Positions 25,734 to 39,560 of a stretch of 64,000 bases of DNA are shown here, piece after piece. The notes beneath the pieces were generated by a model that saw only the letters and a program-made list of their open reading frames with translations, did not search any database and was not told where the DNA came from. A program made the translations under genes and the position numbers. Every line of letters begins with the position of its first letter. Within the stretch, counting starts at the first letter, position 1. Source of the stretch: Hemibagrus wyckioides (lineage: Eukaryota > Chordata > Actinopteri > Siluriformes > Bagridae). The stretch is from positions 16,522,352-16,586,351 of the forward strand of contig NC_080720.1 in assembly GCF_019097595.1 (NCBI RefSeq), in the 5' to 3' direction.

Positions 25734-28218
25734 ACCAAATGATCAAAAAAATTGGGACACAAATTTTGACCCACAGAGAGTCAACACAATTAAATCGAAC
25801 ACTACAAATTGAGGACAATTAGAAAGTCCATTTTGTTGACCGGTGCTCTTCAGTGTTCTGATCCTAACAGTTAAAAAGTCAGCCATGTCTGTATGTGGAC
25901 ATTAAACAACTGATTTATAAAATTATTATTTTGAAATGTGCTGCTTTTTTAAACTGTTTATTGCACATTACTGTAGAATTACCTAAAAATCCACCATCTG
26001 GCTGCCTTGTTGTGATAACCACCGTTCCTGACCCCCCTCCCTAAAGCAGAAATAGTAGAAAGACCTAGTTTAAATTTTCTTTATTGCTAAATTTTTAAAC
26101 GTAAGAACCAAACGGTAAATTAGGAATATGAATAATTAGGAATATGTGTAATCTAATGGATTTAAAAGTCTGACCTGTTATAATGTGAAGGAACTCTCAT
26201 AAGACAGTTAATTACACATTTTAAATGCAGTTAGCGGTGAGTTGCACAGCCAAGTGAAACGATCATTGTACTCCTTCACCTGTCCTTCGGGGTATTTCGG
26301 GAGGAATAATTTGCCTATAAAGAAAACCTTCATTGTTTATGAGCTGCAGCTTTACACCAGCCTACTTCAGCTTAATACAGGAGTTTAACATCGAATGCTA
26401 GTCACCCCAAAGGATCCATTCAGCTTCACACTGAGTCAGTGAACAAAATCACTGCCGAATAAAACAGCAAGAGGTCCCACCCGTACTTACCTCCTGGGTG
26501 TGTGTGTGTGTGTGCATGAGCAAGCAGAGACAGGATCAAGGACACCTGCTAGCCTCAGGACAGTCTTTCCTGTCCCACCACACACACACACACACACACA
26601 CATACACACACACACACACACACAGTTGAAGTTTCATGGAAGGAATGTTAATAGACGGTCAGATAACTTGCGCTGCGTAGCTGGGAGTTGAGAGATGTGC
26701 GGAGACTAATGGGGCTTAAAAAGGAAAAAAAATAGGGAAAAAAACAACTAAAAGTTATTAGGTTCTACTTTTACTGCAATACAGCAGTGTAAATAAATAA
26801 TGAAGCTTTAATTCACTGCACTAGAGAACATGGTGATGACGTAAGATGTTCCTTTTCTACTGACGGACAAAGTGATCATATTGAAACAGAATGCAGAATG
26901 AGACATTATTAACTCCAACAAGTCCTATAGTCTCACTCATACTAATATGCCGAACGTTTTGTAGTCCATCTCAACAGATTAGAGTGAAACATTCATCAGT
27001 TACAGACATCTGCCTTCACCAGTCTCGCAGCATTAACGCCGAATCTCCACCATATGGGGCACCTTACCCATAATCCTCCGCATCGATGTCAATAGAAGTC
27101 ACCCACACATTTACGACTGATCAATTGACACACTATTACAGATCATCCACTCAATCATTCCCTGAGGAGCCTGGATCTGAGCAGGCTAGTGAACCAGCTG
27201 TCATTTTGGTTTAAGGAAACTTGAAAAATATCAGCGATATATTCGAAGTTATAGAATTTCTCCCCAAGAATTTACAAGCTTGTCTTAATTACAGAAACGC
27301 TAACCCTGTCTTCATGAGCCCGAGAGTTTAAATCTCTCTTAATGCCACAGCCGTCCTGTCTCTGGGTAGGGGGAATGCCATAGTGTCTCTGTCCTGTCAA
27401 TCTCGGCCAATGGTGGAGGTCTGTGAACTTGCGTATGCGGAAGAGAGCGGACAGTTACTCTGCCCTGTGGCACTGCATGACAAGCAGGTCAAAAAGATTC
27501 AGTGGCTGCCTTCACATAGCTCAGAGAAAGCAGGTGCTGACCTTCTCTCTGCCCAGGTATCAGTTATGTGAGCTAGCAGGTAAGAATCGCCAAAAAAGTC
27601 CAAAAAATAACCCGACTAGAAGGATTTTGCCTTTTGTCATTGCACCTTCCCCTCCAGCCTGCTCGTAAACACTGGAATAGCAGTTCAATGCATGTAGCAA
27701 GCAGGTAGTGGGGAAATACTTAGAATTAGGTGAAAAACACAGAGACATTATGTCTGCAGAATGAAGTGAACATTCCACAGAAAAAGTGACATAAATCTAA
27801 CAACACGCATAAATACTAAATGGCAGCCCATTTTCATGATGTGAAAAACACTCAGTCCATGACATTTCTAAGGAACACACATTATTTAGCAGGACTCTGT
27901 GTGTCTGTGTGTGTGTGTGTGTGTTCTCTAAATCTTCCCACTAAAGGCAAGAGAAGTGAACAGAGGCCCTCACAGCATGAGATGGCTCCCTGGCCAACTA
28001 GCGTCCCACCAGAGCTTGGCAACAAGTGGCAAAGGGGTTGCTAGGAAACCCCCTAACGACATGGAGTCTTTCACACACACACACTCACACACAAATGTGC
28101 TTTAATTCCTCACGGAATTTAAGACATGGTATAAAACGAATATCGACAAAAATATCTATTTTGAGAAAAGGTTTAATCATCAGACTTGCATTAAATCCCC
28201 CAAAATGGACACGAGCAT

Positions 28219-28257
<39 letters not shown>

Positions 28258-29608
28258 CCAACTGTCAACCCGATGGCAATGATCAGAGCCAACACGTCGG
28301 ACTACAAATACGTGTATGCGCTATAATGAAGTACAAGCCACTTGTGAAAGATCCAATCTGCTCTACTGCACATGCAATTAAGTCGAGCTTCTCTTGCATC
28401 TCAAATAATCTGTAAGTGTAATCAAAGCATGACACTAACATATGCAAATATTATGATATGGAATTGAACATCTTCACCGTCCTTGCACTTTCACATTTGG
28501 TTCAGTGACGAGTTAAAAAACAAAACAAAAAAAAAACACTAATGGAACTTACTAGAAGACATTTAAGACAGTTTGCGAGAGAGTCCGAGGAGGAAATCGG
28601 AAGGGGAATGGAGATGGGTTGAGGTCAAGGAAGGCTTTTTGCTGCAGCAGTACTGCTTAGTAATAAATCACTAGTGGTTTGCCCCAACAGGTAGATCTGG
28701 AGTGATAAGTGCACAGGCTGGTTTCAGGAATAATTATTGCCATATACATATATAACAATTATCATAAAAATCATAAACTCAAGACAAGGAATTCTAAATG
28801 GAAAGCATACTTCATACATGCAAAGGAAGACAGACACGGTGCTTGTATAAAGCCCTAACAGCAAAGCAAGAAACTTTTTAGCAGTCTGGTCCTACATTCA
28901 TCCTTTCCTCTCTATGGAAACTCCTTTTCCCAGGACACAGGGACCCTGAGTGTGTGTGTGTGTGTGTGTGTGTAAATGAAAAAGGGTAAGATAAGGAGGG
29001 GGAAGGGGGAAGGAGGTTCACAGTGACTGCCCCATTGGGTGCTGCTGAATAGACTGAAGGGTTGAAAAAAGCCCAAACAGATAGAAGGATTGAGGGGGGA
29101 AAAGGTGTGCAAGTGTGTAAATGTAGAGAAAGCTTGAGTGAGCAGACGGTGAGGAAACGATCGCAAAAACATGTGTGCCATTACCTTTAAGAGAAGTCAG
29201 TGAACTTTGAGTGGAAGAATATTCTTCTAACAGGCAACAGACCAAAACAAGGTACATTACAAAACCACAACATGGCACCTGTTAAGACATGTCCTTGTGG
29301 TGAAAAAAAATGTTGCTGATCCATTAAATCCAACTGATGATTGACGAAACATCATACAAATCAGGAAAAACATGCAAACATGATCAGAAGTCTTGAGTAC
29401 AAGTACATGCAAAAACTGTCAAAAGCTGAGAACCAAAGGGACCTTGAGTTCCCACAACGTTACCACGTCTGCATAATCCAGTGTACCTTCCTGCTTGCTC
29501 ACACACACACACACACACACACCTCCTTACATTCAGCAACAGCTAGACTCCCACTGTCTGCCAGCAGAGATCTACAATCATCCTCCCTCCTCTTCCTCTA
29601 CCTTCCTC

Positions 29609-29639
<31 letters not shown>

Positions 29640-30356
29640 ACTTCTCCTTTTCTTATTCGCTAGCCTTTTCAACCTCCACTCCAACTAGAACACAAAGGAG
29701 ACTGGACGGCTCTTTTTTCCCCTACCCCCTGCAGAGAGGGGTACCCAGGAGGGAGTAACACACACTGGTGTGTCCTGCAAGCCGCTCAGCAGCATGCGCG
29801 ACATGCACTGCGAGCACAAACATGTAAGAAGACACATCTACACGAGCACACCCAAAATCCTGAGGAAATCTGAGGTCTAATGGGAGAAAGGAAAGAGTGA
29901 AGAGAGGGGAGGAGGCAGCACACAATCTGTCTTTACGCTGTGTGAAAACAAGGTGCTATTCTGAAGCTACCAGCCAGCGGGGTAAAGACTATCGTATTCT
30001 TTGCTCTGAGACACGTCTTTTGGAACTGTGGTTAATGCTGCGTCACAGGGCACGGTAACCCAGTCAGAGGAAAGAGCTATCTGCCCCGTCCCACATTCAT
30101 GAGCTCACAGACACCCAGGATTGCTTAGTGTGTCAGGCTAATTGACAGGCAAGAGAGTTTGGCACTCAACTTTTTTGTTACTCAACTTATTATAATTTTT
30201 GATTACATGATTTTTTTTAAAAATAATTACAAACTAACTTGAAGTTACAATTTTACATCTTTATATTAGCTCAGCTTTTTTCAGATTCTTATTAATCATT
30301 CTCAGTATTTTCAATAGAAATGTCAAACTGTTTTTCAATACCATGTGAGAAAATAT
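25734..30356. other. non-coding, microsatellites only
   Basis: GT/CA runs at about 26498-26514, 26581-26623, 27899-27923, 28219-28249, 28950-28972 and 29501-29521; CT at about 29612-29640. Isolated splice-like motifs (for example the minus-strand GAG/GTAAGT near 26488) lack a matching exon body. No gene called. Confidence 0.4.
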
Positions 30357-30365
30357 TAGACAGAC

Positions 30366-30420
<55 letters not shown>

Positions 30421-30425
30421 TAGAC

Positions 30426-30506
<81 letters not shown>

Positions 30507-30660
30507 TTCACAGACAGTCATACACAGTCAGTCAGTCATATACACAGACAGACAGACAGACAGGCAGACAGTCATATACACAGACAGTCACTCATATACA
30601 CAGATAGACAGACAGACATATACACAGATAGACAGACAGACAAACAGACAGACAGAACAA
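30357..30660. repeat. (GACA)n(GATA)n compound tetranucleotide array
   Basis: About 65 bp of GACA followed by about 80 bp of pure GATA (about 30420-30505), then scattered GACA blocks with CATATACACAGA spacers to about 30655. GATA/GACA ('Bkm-type') arrays are known to accumulate on sex chromosomes of some vertebrates; that is context and not evidence about this locus. Confidence 0.92.
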
Positions 30661-30715
30661 AAGGTTACTTGGGCAGTGAAACATATTTTCCCCTAGCTTT
30701 TCCATAATGTTTCAG

Positions 30716-30719
30716 CTAT

Positions 30720-30750
<31 letters not shown>

Positions 30751-30765
30751 TGTATGTATGTATGT
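30716..30765. repeat. (TTTA)n(TGTA)n microsatellite
   Basis: TATT/TTTA tetranucleotide repeated about nine times, then TATG. Simple repeat, no function inferred. Confidence 0.85.
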
Positions 30766-31520
30766 TTGTAAATGTAGTGTACTTACCTGATATAATATAC
30801 AAAGACACAACCCACCACTATATCGCCTTTAGTGTTTCATATATTTGACAATGCAGGCTTGCAGAAGTTTGTTATTCGCTCAGTAGCATGTAACAGCCAA
30901 TACCGGGAGTTACAGATTATCAGATGGAAAAAGTGTGAATGAAGCATAAAAATAACAGGATCTCAAAATGGATTTGATCTAGGAAATTTGGTTCTATTGG
31001 GATGGACAAGATGGACAACAGTCCACAGCATTAAGAAGCTTCAAGACTTCTAGCAGGTCTGAATCCTCCAGCAGCGGCCAGGAGCCGAACCTGAGTTACT
31101 ATGGTACAGTCACTCTGAAAATGTCACTTCAACTCTCCTGCCTTTTTCCCCCTAGCAGTCTCGTTTCTCTTTACGTCTTTTCTTATCTTTCTTTTCTCTC
31201 ACTTTGACAACTTCCAGAGTTTAAAAGCTCATATTGCTGCAGTTAAAATGCTTTTTCACAGTTTGCAGGGTTTTTACTGCTTGCCAGATTGCCCTGGTAA
31301 CCATCCCAAAATGGCAGGACCTTTCATTCTTCCCAAGTATATGGCAACAAGAGCTCAGGGATTTATGGGATACGATTCCTGAAATTGGTGAAGAGTTGTG
31401 GAGAGACTATACAAAGTGTTTCTTTAAGGCATCTCACATCATGTTCAGCCAATCAAGGGCACAATGCATAGATAAAGCAACTTCTTGCATTTAAAGTCAG
31501 TGAACATTTGCTCTTCAAAT

Positions 31521-31523
<3 letters not shown>
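30766..31523. other. non-coding, nothing recognised
   Basis: A short plus-strand frame at 31234-31494 has no recognisable domain. No exon called. Confidence 0.4.

Positions 31524-31575
<52 letters not shown>
31524..31575. repeat. (AAT)n microsatellite
   Basis: About 17 uninterrupted AAT trinucleotides. Confidence 0.9.
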
Positions 31576-31576
<1 letters not shown>

Positions 31577-31895
31577 GGTTTAATAGTAAAATAATTAAGC
31601 AGCCTCATTAAAAATGCTTTCAAAGCACCATGCCTCATAACTCTCCTGCTGTGACTCCAACCTTGCGGCATGCACCAGTGAGGCAAGAACCTCACTGTCA
31701 GAGAAAAAGACAGACAGAACTGGAACAACACTCTCCTTTTCCCATTAGTGCTTAGACGTTAATTAACCGGTAACTAGCTGCTAACTTCTGATCAGAACAG
31801 AGCTGACGAACTGCTGCAATCTGTAATCAGCTGTAATCAGCTTGAGTAAATTGACAGCACTGGTATAGTCTCAAGTACGCAAAAAGAAAGTAAAA

Positions 31896-32036
31896 AAGTT
31901 GGAAAGCATGAAATTATCCAAAATGTCTTGGTATGCTGAAGCATTAAGAGTTCCTTTCACTGGAACTAAGGGGCCAAGCCCAACCCCTGAATTCAATGAT
32001 TTGAAGGGGTGTCCCAAAACTTTTGGCAATATAGTG
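31896..32036 (-). mobile_element. Tc1-like fragment (end only)
   Basis: About 140 bp matching the right-hand portion of the 22.6-23.1 kb element, ending GGCAATATAGTG next to TA at 32037-32038. The other terminus is missing, so it is a truncated relic. Confidence 0.8.
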
Positions 32037-33351
32037 TATATTCATACATTTAGTCATGTGGAATACATATGGTTTAGGGAAAGCACTGTTAAGAGTTTTT
32101 TGGTTCTTTGAAAAATCAATCCTTCACAAACACAGACAGAGTACACAGGAAAATAAACTCAAATACTGTCAAATATCTAATATACAACAGAAATGGACAA
32201 ATAACTAGCCCAGATGTCTGACACACAGACGGCATGTCTGGGTTGCTAGTTTGTTTTTCTCCATGGCTGGACAAGTAGTAGGTGTAGCAAAGAGTTAAAT
32301 AGTAGGCTTCCGCAGCTGCTAACCTCTTTTCCCTCATCTAGTGACCAAAGAGACAAAGCTCCCTAGTGAATTCTGCAAAGTGAAGTTGATTTTTGATGCG
32401 TGTTTAAAAGTAACACGTTCCATGATGCATCATAATGGAGTCACATACTACTCGCTATCTGCTGACCTACACACATCAGCCAAGTATGCATTCTGGTCAT
32501 CAGTAAGAAACATGGTTACTATAAATGAACTAAAAATGAGAGGCGTTTTCAGATTAGAACCATGCTAGGAGGTGTAAAACTTGACCAAACCAGAGCAAAA
32601 TATAGTACACAAATGTGTAGTGGTCATCAAAGATCGCAAGAGGAGAAGATTTAAACCTTTATCTACACAGAATGTTCCTCTCCCATGGAATTTGTCTAGT
32701 CACCAATTTTCATTAGCCCACATTAATTGATTTGTGACATAATTAGCTTGTTGTACTTCAGTATTAAATTAAAATTATCCTCCAAGTTTCCAGGCAACCA
32801 AACCATTAGACTGGACGAGGAAACTGGAACTTTCTCCAGTTTGCCTGTACATATTTAGCCAGTATATCTATCAAAACCTGAATAAGAGGGCCAGACGGTT
32901 CGAAAGTAGGTTAATTCCAGGTGAAACTGGTAATGCTGGAGAGCATGAATCAATCTGTTGTGGTCAAGGACGAGTCGCCATTCACACAACAAAATTAATG
33001 TAGCTGCATGTGTCCCAAACCATCTCTGAATGTGACCTGAGTAATTGGATCATTCACACCTGCACTTCCCACAGAGCTGGTCACCTGAGACCAATGTTAA
33101 TAAAGTGTGAACAAGACCAGAGTGTAAAAGAGGAGGGGAAGCTGAGAGTGGTAGGAAGCCGACCATATCGAGCAGACACAGGTGTCTAGAGTAACTGCGA
33201 GAAATTTTTCTATTTATTGCCATTATACATACTAGGACGTGATACTCAACACACTTCCTTTTGCTCCATAAGCTCACCCAAGTGGATTTTAGATTCTGTA
33301 TGAAACAATGCAGTGAAAGCTCAGTTACTGTAAGACACACAGCAGTTAAGT
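32037..33351. other. non-coding, nothing recognised
   Basis: No exon, RNA gene or dispersed repeat that I can support. Confidence 0.4.
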
Positions 33352-33592
33352 AGCCTTTATTTGTCACATATACATTACTGCACAGTGAAATTCTTTCCTC
33401 GCATATTCCATCATTGGATGGTTGGGGTCAGAGCGCAGGGTCAGCCATGATGTAGCGCCGCTGGAGCAGGGGGGGTTAGGGGCCTTGCTCAAAAGCCCAA
33501 TGGTGGCAGTTTGGAGGGGGCAGGGACTTGAACCCCGATCTTCCGAGCAACAACCCAGAGCCTTAAACACTTAAGCTACTACTGCCCCTAAA
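33352..33592 (-). mobile_element. tRNA-derived SINE, family 1
   Basis: Minus-strand copy reading from about 33592: TAGTAGCTTAAGTGTTTAAG head, GGGGTTCAAGTCC B-box-like segment, ATATGCGAGGAAAGAATTTC body, and a GTGACAAATAAAGGCTAC tail. Closely related to 25497-25733. Confidence 0.8.
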
Positions 33593-36509
33593 GTTATTCA
33601 CATTTTCTTTTAGTTCGAGATTATCACCTTCAGAGGTTATGTGTCAACTGATCAACCCTAACAGTTCCACTGAATGTACGTTTACAGAGTAGTAACACAG
33701 CAGCTTGAATGTTACACGTCACCTCTTACAGTATTTATTATTGTTTATTAGACTTAGAAGGTATCTTTAATCTGTGAGCCGGTGAGAACGCATGATAATG
33801 AGCACCACTTACATGTAAATGATCACAGTATGCAAAAACTATTAATCTAAAAAAACAACAGGTTTTATCCTGAGAGATTCCCCAGAGAAATTAGGTCTTA
33901 ATTCAGTTCTTTCTCTCCCCATGGCACCGCCTTAATGATTAAATATTCGGATTCAAATCACACTGCCTTCTGCATTGAGAGCAAGGAGAGCCCCATTTAG
34001 ACCTCAACAAGTGGCCTTCAGTTCACCGACAGTGAAAAATGGTGTTCAGTCTGATAACACATGGTAGTAATTAAACACTCGTGTATATTTATGGCAACAC
34101 TGAAAATGTCTGCCATGAACAATTCCACTGCAGAATGAATTACATAATGACTTAAAGACAAATCGATGCTTTTCAGTACATACTGCCCTAGTGACCTAAA
34201 AGAACAACTAAAGGTTTGTATTAAAGCTGAGAACAAGCCACAAAAGTTTTCTTTACAGCAAAATAGTGACACTACAATGAGATCCATAATTAGCTATACC
34301 TCAGAGCTGTAGTGCTATTCTTATCTCCTGAAGCGCTTGTTCCATGTTAGGATTAGCTGAAAAGTGAAAAGGACCCCCTATTTGTCCGGCTTTCACGTTA
34401 TGGCAGTGTTATAGGCTTACGTTCGGTTCAGAGGTCAGAACAGGTTGAGCCTTGAGGGGTTAAATGGTAAATGTATAATGGAGCCATTTATACTGGGGGT
34501 TAAAGGTCATTTAACAAGTCAAGTTCGCTTTCCCACTCTCATATTCAGACATTTTCCAGGAGTCAGGAGTGGACAAACCTGAGGCCTAACCATACAGTAC
34601 ACACATGCATGCTCCAATTACAATATGGAGCAAAAACAAAACGTTTAAGAACATAAACAAAGAATAATCACACTAAACTCAAAACACCTATAACACTCCA
34701 TTCTTTAAACACTGGGTTTTTCACAGGGATAGTTAAGGAGTTTTATATCCCTGAGGAAAATTGTCATAGGATTCTGCATAGACCCTTTAATGGTTTCTTC
34801 AGCAGGATTTTACATCCCTAAGTGTGTAGTTTGTATTGGACACAAGCACCACTGACTGGATACTCCATTTAAAACACGACCCGAAATAGCAAACATCCTA
34901 AATCTCCTGACTTGCCAGGCAAAAACAAAAACCTCTCTGTCAGTCAGTGAAGACAAACGCAGACATAACTTCTGGAACAATTGCACATACTGTGTGGACG
35001 CTTGTGAAAATGTCCCTCCACCTCATTCTACTACTGAACAGCACACAGTTTTCTACAAAGGTCTAATTTATTACCAAGATGCTGAGTAAATGTTCATGTA
35101 ACAAATGTTTAGCACATATGAACCACACCTACTTGCAGGACCAAGACATTTATGCCCGTGTTAGATATTACATAAAAACAGGTAGGTGCCTAATTACTAG
35201 ATGAAGATATTGTGTATTTCATGTTCCTTATATTTTCTGTATTGATGGCGGAGTGACAGATTGCATCCAACAGTCAACAACTATATCCAAAACTTTAATA
35301 GGTCTGCCTAATAAAATGATCTGTAAAGATTGTAGCTGTATCCTGTGTATATGGACAGTCACATATACAATATTCATAAGAATCAATTGTTATTTTTGCT
35401 GCTTGGAATCATTGTTGCGGCTCCACTGCATTTAACACTGAAAAAAATGACTACAAAAGCTTAAACAAAAAATACTGGTAATAAAATCTCACAATGTACA
35501 CAGTGTTAGTTCTTACACATTGAATGCAGCACTTCATATATCAGAGACTATTTCTTGAATCCAGATGTTTGTGAATCTTATTAACTCAAATGAGCATTGA
35601 ACACGCTAAAATCCAGTAGGCTATTTATTCATCTGGAAAATAAAATATGGCACGGCATATTTCCCATTCACTATGGGAATCTCTGAATTCGATGATGACC
35701 CAGTTTCGCTCAGGAACAAGCCGGCAGTCCTGATAGGCACTGATCAGACAGTTGGCTGAAGGCTTTGTGTGTCACTGAGCCCTCATTTCATTCCATTACA
35801 TAGGGGAGAGTATTGGCCCTAGACCAGATGGTTACAGGATTAGAAATTAGTAATATATTAAAAATACATTGCCTGACACCCTTAGATAGAATATTAAGTT
35901 GAAGAAAGTGGCATCCTCCATGAAGTCTTTCTCCAGTCATTATTAATCAAACTTCCTTTTCATCTACACTCCTCGTTTGTGAATCTCCCCAAAGGCCTAA
36001 TTTCACAGAAGAAAAAAAAAATACACCCCATCCCCCACCACACACACACACACACACACACACGTCACGCAGCGCTGGAGCTCTGGGTGATAATGCTAAT
36101 TCCTTTCCCCTCTCCCACCAGTATCTAGGTGATACTGTGCTGTCCAAATACATGGATCCTTATCAGGACAAAGATACTGCAGGGTCAAGTGCTTCCATAT
36201 CCACTAGTGTAAGTGATGCACTGACATCAAACAAAGGTTGTGTTGTGGTAGGGTTCAGTTTTCTATACCTATTATTGGCTGGCAATTCACAAAATAAATG
36301 AATAAAATAACAATAAAATACTTGGCAGTGGTTAGACAAGTTAAGTCAGTTTTCATATTCGTGCTTGTATTGTGCCATGCCAGCTAAAAGAAGTATCCTG
36401 TTCCACAAAAGCCAAAAGCACTGCAATGTACAAATAAATACTGCAGCTGGTATCAGTACTGCTGAAGGTTTTTTCTATTCATGTCTGTGAGCATGTCTGT
36501 GAGTCTTTT
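33593..36509. other. non-coding, nothing recognised
   Basis: AT-rich. A CA run lies at about 36037-36063. No exon supported on either strand. Confidence 0.4.
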
Positions 36510-36641
36510 GGCAACTGACCAATTGAGGGTTAAGGGCTTTGCTCAGGGGCCCAGCAGTTGCAGCTTTTGGTAGACCTGGGATTCAAACTCACTACCTTCT
36601 GGTCAGTAGCACATTAACCACTAAGCGACCACATCCCCTTT
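36510..36641 (-). mobile_element. tRNA-derived SINE, family 2 (partial)
   Basis: On the minus strand GATGTGGTCGCTTAGTGGTT (A-box-like) and GAGTTTGAATCCC (B-box-like) are followed by GGGCCCCTGAGCAAAGCCC and AACCCTCAATTGGTCAGTTG. It matches the first 130 bp of 21111-21305; the tail is lost. Confidence 0.7.
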
Positions 36642-37409
36642 TGTACAATGCATTAGATTTGTTGCATTATTACGCGTAATAAACGTTTCCTTTCGTTGCT
36701 TTTTTTTTTTTTTTTACTTTAAGCTACTTTAAGTTGATGAAATCCCAAAATGCAAATCCATATTTACCCCATAATGCCTGTGCGCAAAGGGCGTGGTTAA
36801 AATATGAACAATAATAAACAAACAAACCCCTTTGCATGATATGGTTTCGGCCACGCCCACTACACGTCAGCACACCTGGCTCATTAAAGAGAACGGAGTG
36901 ACCCCGACACCGGATCTGGCGAGTGCGTAACGGAGCAGAACAAAACTCCGCTTCAATACAAAACAGCCCATAAAGTACTAGTTCCCATTGTGTTTCCATT
37001 TGCCAGTTAAAGCCATAAATTATGTCAGCTGCTCGTACTGACAGATTAAGAACAGACATACGGCTTGCGGTTGCCTTTTATTTTTTAGACATGACAGAGC
37101 CCACAGCCCCTCACCGGTGAACATGTTATTCCTGTTTTAAACACTTTTCTTCGCCAGAAGGGACAAAATATCCATTACGCATTAAGGCTACACTTCCTTT
37201 ATCAAATAACAGCTCGTTTACATCTGAAGGCTAAAAGCTGTCATTTGGTTAATAGAAATAGTAAAGATAAAATAGCACTTGTTCAGGAGTCCTTTTAGTT
37301 TGCCATAAGAGACAAATCAATCAGTGCATTTCAACAGGCTTTCAAACACAATAGACTAAATAGAAGCTTTATTTATATTTCAATACTAAGCTCACACAGA
37401 CTCACTCAC

Positions 37410-37740
37410 CTCGAGTGTTCAGGAGACAAGTCCCACTTTAACCTGCTTCACCTCCAGCTAAACCGCTCTAAACCCCACCTGTGTGCACGGTTTGTTCCGT
37501 TCACTTTATCCAGTGCGCGAGAGCCTCGAAATCCGCGCACGCGCCCCCAGGTTTATTCCTCCGTGGAAGAGTTGCGCTGAACTTGCGCACTGTTTCGAAA
37601 AAAAATAAATAGTCCCAACACATTCCCTTAACTCTTCATGTTTAAAAGCAGAGCCTGGAAAAGATTTTGTCACAAGCAAGCGTGTTTTCCTTTGCATAAA
37701 TACGGTTCTCACATGGAGCCGGCGAAGGAGCAACACTCAC
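37410..37740 (-). other. probable 5' (non-coding) exon of a minus-strand gene
   Basis: On the minus strand the segment ends ...ACACTCGAG followed by GTGAGTGAG, a near-ideal 5' splice site at 37410/37409. The exon body is locally GC- and CpG-rich (for example GGGGGCGCGTGCGCGG around 37535-37550), unlike the AT-rich flanks. It holds short upstream frames but no convincing long one, so it reads as 5' untranslated sequence. The transcription start near 37740 is a guess. The only candidate downstream exon in the window is 12634-12706. The parent gene is not identified. Confidence 0.45.
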
Positions 37741-37930
37741 TCACTCACTCACTCACGCGCACACACTCGCACACAGTTTCGTACTAGGACACAATCACCT
37801 CAGAGGGGCTGCCCTCAGTGCTGGGAAACTCTTAAAGGGGCAATACCTCCAGCCGCATTGGCTAGCAAGTACACCAGTGGGCCCCACCTGAACGCCTCAA
37901 TGAAAACGCAAGGCTTTTCTTAAAGGGGTA
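37741..37930 (-). promoter_or_regulatory. putative promoter upstream of the 37.4 kb exon
   Basis: Contains an inverted CCAAT box (ATTGG at 37857-37861, so CCAAT in the minus direction) within GCTAGCCAATGCGG, and lies directly upstream of the CpG-rich exon. A short (CACT)n run occupies 37736-37755. No TATA box is obvious. Inference from composition and position only. Confidence 0.35.
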
Positions 37931-38214
37931 AAAACGAGCCTATGAAATGTAATTATTTATCTTGTTAAAGAAAACATAAAAACAATGATATGGCAAACAT
38001 CCTTCTTTGCACATGAGACAATGCAGAATAAATTGTATAAATAATAATGAATTATTACTAAAGCACTCTTACTTAAAATGAACTTAATTTCACTCTCTTT
38101 CTCATACACATAAGCTTATTGTTTAGGATGCAACATAGAAAATTTTGTGTTCTCATTTTAAGGATTTAATTCAGCCCACCCAGATCTCAGTTCCCACAGT
38201 GATCAAAAGCCTGT

Positions 38215-38245
<31 letters not shown>

Positions 38246-38662
38246 TTAGATGGAAGAAAAAGGAAGAAAAAAAAGAAGAGCTAGCACAAAGATTAAGCTC
38301 TTATATAACAGCACGTACAGATGTGATAGAATTAATACAGTTTCTCCAGCTTATTTTCACTCTATCTTCAGTTTACATTGAGCGTCATAGGGGCTGGGTT
38401 TCATATAAAGTGAGATGGGGGTGGGTTAAAGTTGTCTGAATGAGGTGGCCTGTCTGCCGGGCCTGCAAAACAGCATTCATGAGGCACCACCAAACACTAC
38501 TTCATTCATATAGCTAGGGTTAGCTACACTCACTCACACACACAACCATCCCCACCCCCATGCACATACACACCTTTTCATATAGGCATTGACAGCATAT
38601 AGATGGAAAGCAATAAAGGCAAAAAGACACAACAACAAACAAAAATGTTTTGCTGTCATTGA

Positions 38663-38713
<51 letters not shown>
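37931..38713. other. non-coding, microsatellites
   Basis: CA run about 38216-38242; GA run about 38668-38713. The GA run is where the homology with the downstream duplicate resumes. Confidence 0.5.
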
Positions 38714-38716
<3 letters not shown>

Positions 38717-39560
38717 GTATATATAGAACATGAATTGTAGAGCAAGAACTGTAATAGAATTTAAGTTCTGTTAAGGTCAGGTCATGTTGCATATAGAAAA
38801 CAGAATTACATAAGAAATCTTATTTAAATCAAGGTGTCCCAAAACCAAAATTTGGGTCAATGCAAATGAAGCACATCAAATGCAAATTACAGCATACCTT
38901 ATACAAAGATCACTACATTTTACATGAAGAATCAAAGAAATATATAGTTACACAAATATATAGTTACATAAATATTTCTGGCTTAGTGTTTCCACTCTCT
39001 GGTTTCTCGAGGTCTGGTAAATGAGAACCCTTTCACTACACATTTTAGTGCTTTTTTTTGTCTCCCATCATATGTAATTCAACAAGTTTAGCTATACTAC
39101 ACAGCCTCCTGTGGTTAAGTGGGTGTGTAAAACCCGGAACATAGTCAAATTTCCCATGTGGGTCACTCAAGATACAGGGCAGTGCCACTCTCTTTCGAAA
39201 TTCAAGTCTTAGTCACCCTCTTGTGGACAAGAGTATACTTACTTTCTGGTATAAACCTCGATCTGAATCTGTCTTTTCAACTCCTCCTATATAAATGAAT
39301 ATGGCATTGATAACAGGCAACATTAATCTTTTCATGTCTTTTAGATATAATCAGAATATATACACAGAGAATATAACAGTTTATACACATAAAATATCAT
39401 AGATTGTTCCACAAAGTACATTGGATCCAAAGTTTCATTTACTTGCAAATAGAAAAAAAACATGATAGACTTTTAGAAGCTATGACTTGGAGATGGAAGC
39501 CTAGAGGAACCTTGATACTACACCAAGCAGCAATTTGCAGAGACAGATTCAATCAACGCC
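38714..39560 (+). repeat. duplicated block 4, upstream copy
   Basis: Matches 53300-53445 plus 54106-54690 on the same strand, and its right part (39272-39554) matches 63718-64000. The copy near 53.4 kb carries an extra roughly 660-bp insertion exactly between the equivalents of 38830 and 38832. No coding content recognised. Confidence 0.85.

Noticed and set aside
26484..26575. Strong minus-strand donor (GAG/GTAAGT) near 26488
   Set aside because: The sequence upstream of it on that strand is mostly CA repeat with no acceptor or start; probably chance.
27557..27582. Possible plus-strand micro-exon between CTGCCCAG and GTAAGAATC
   Set aside because: A 20-25 nt segment with no neighbouring exons on that strand; splice-like motifs this short occur by chance.
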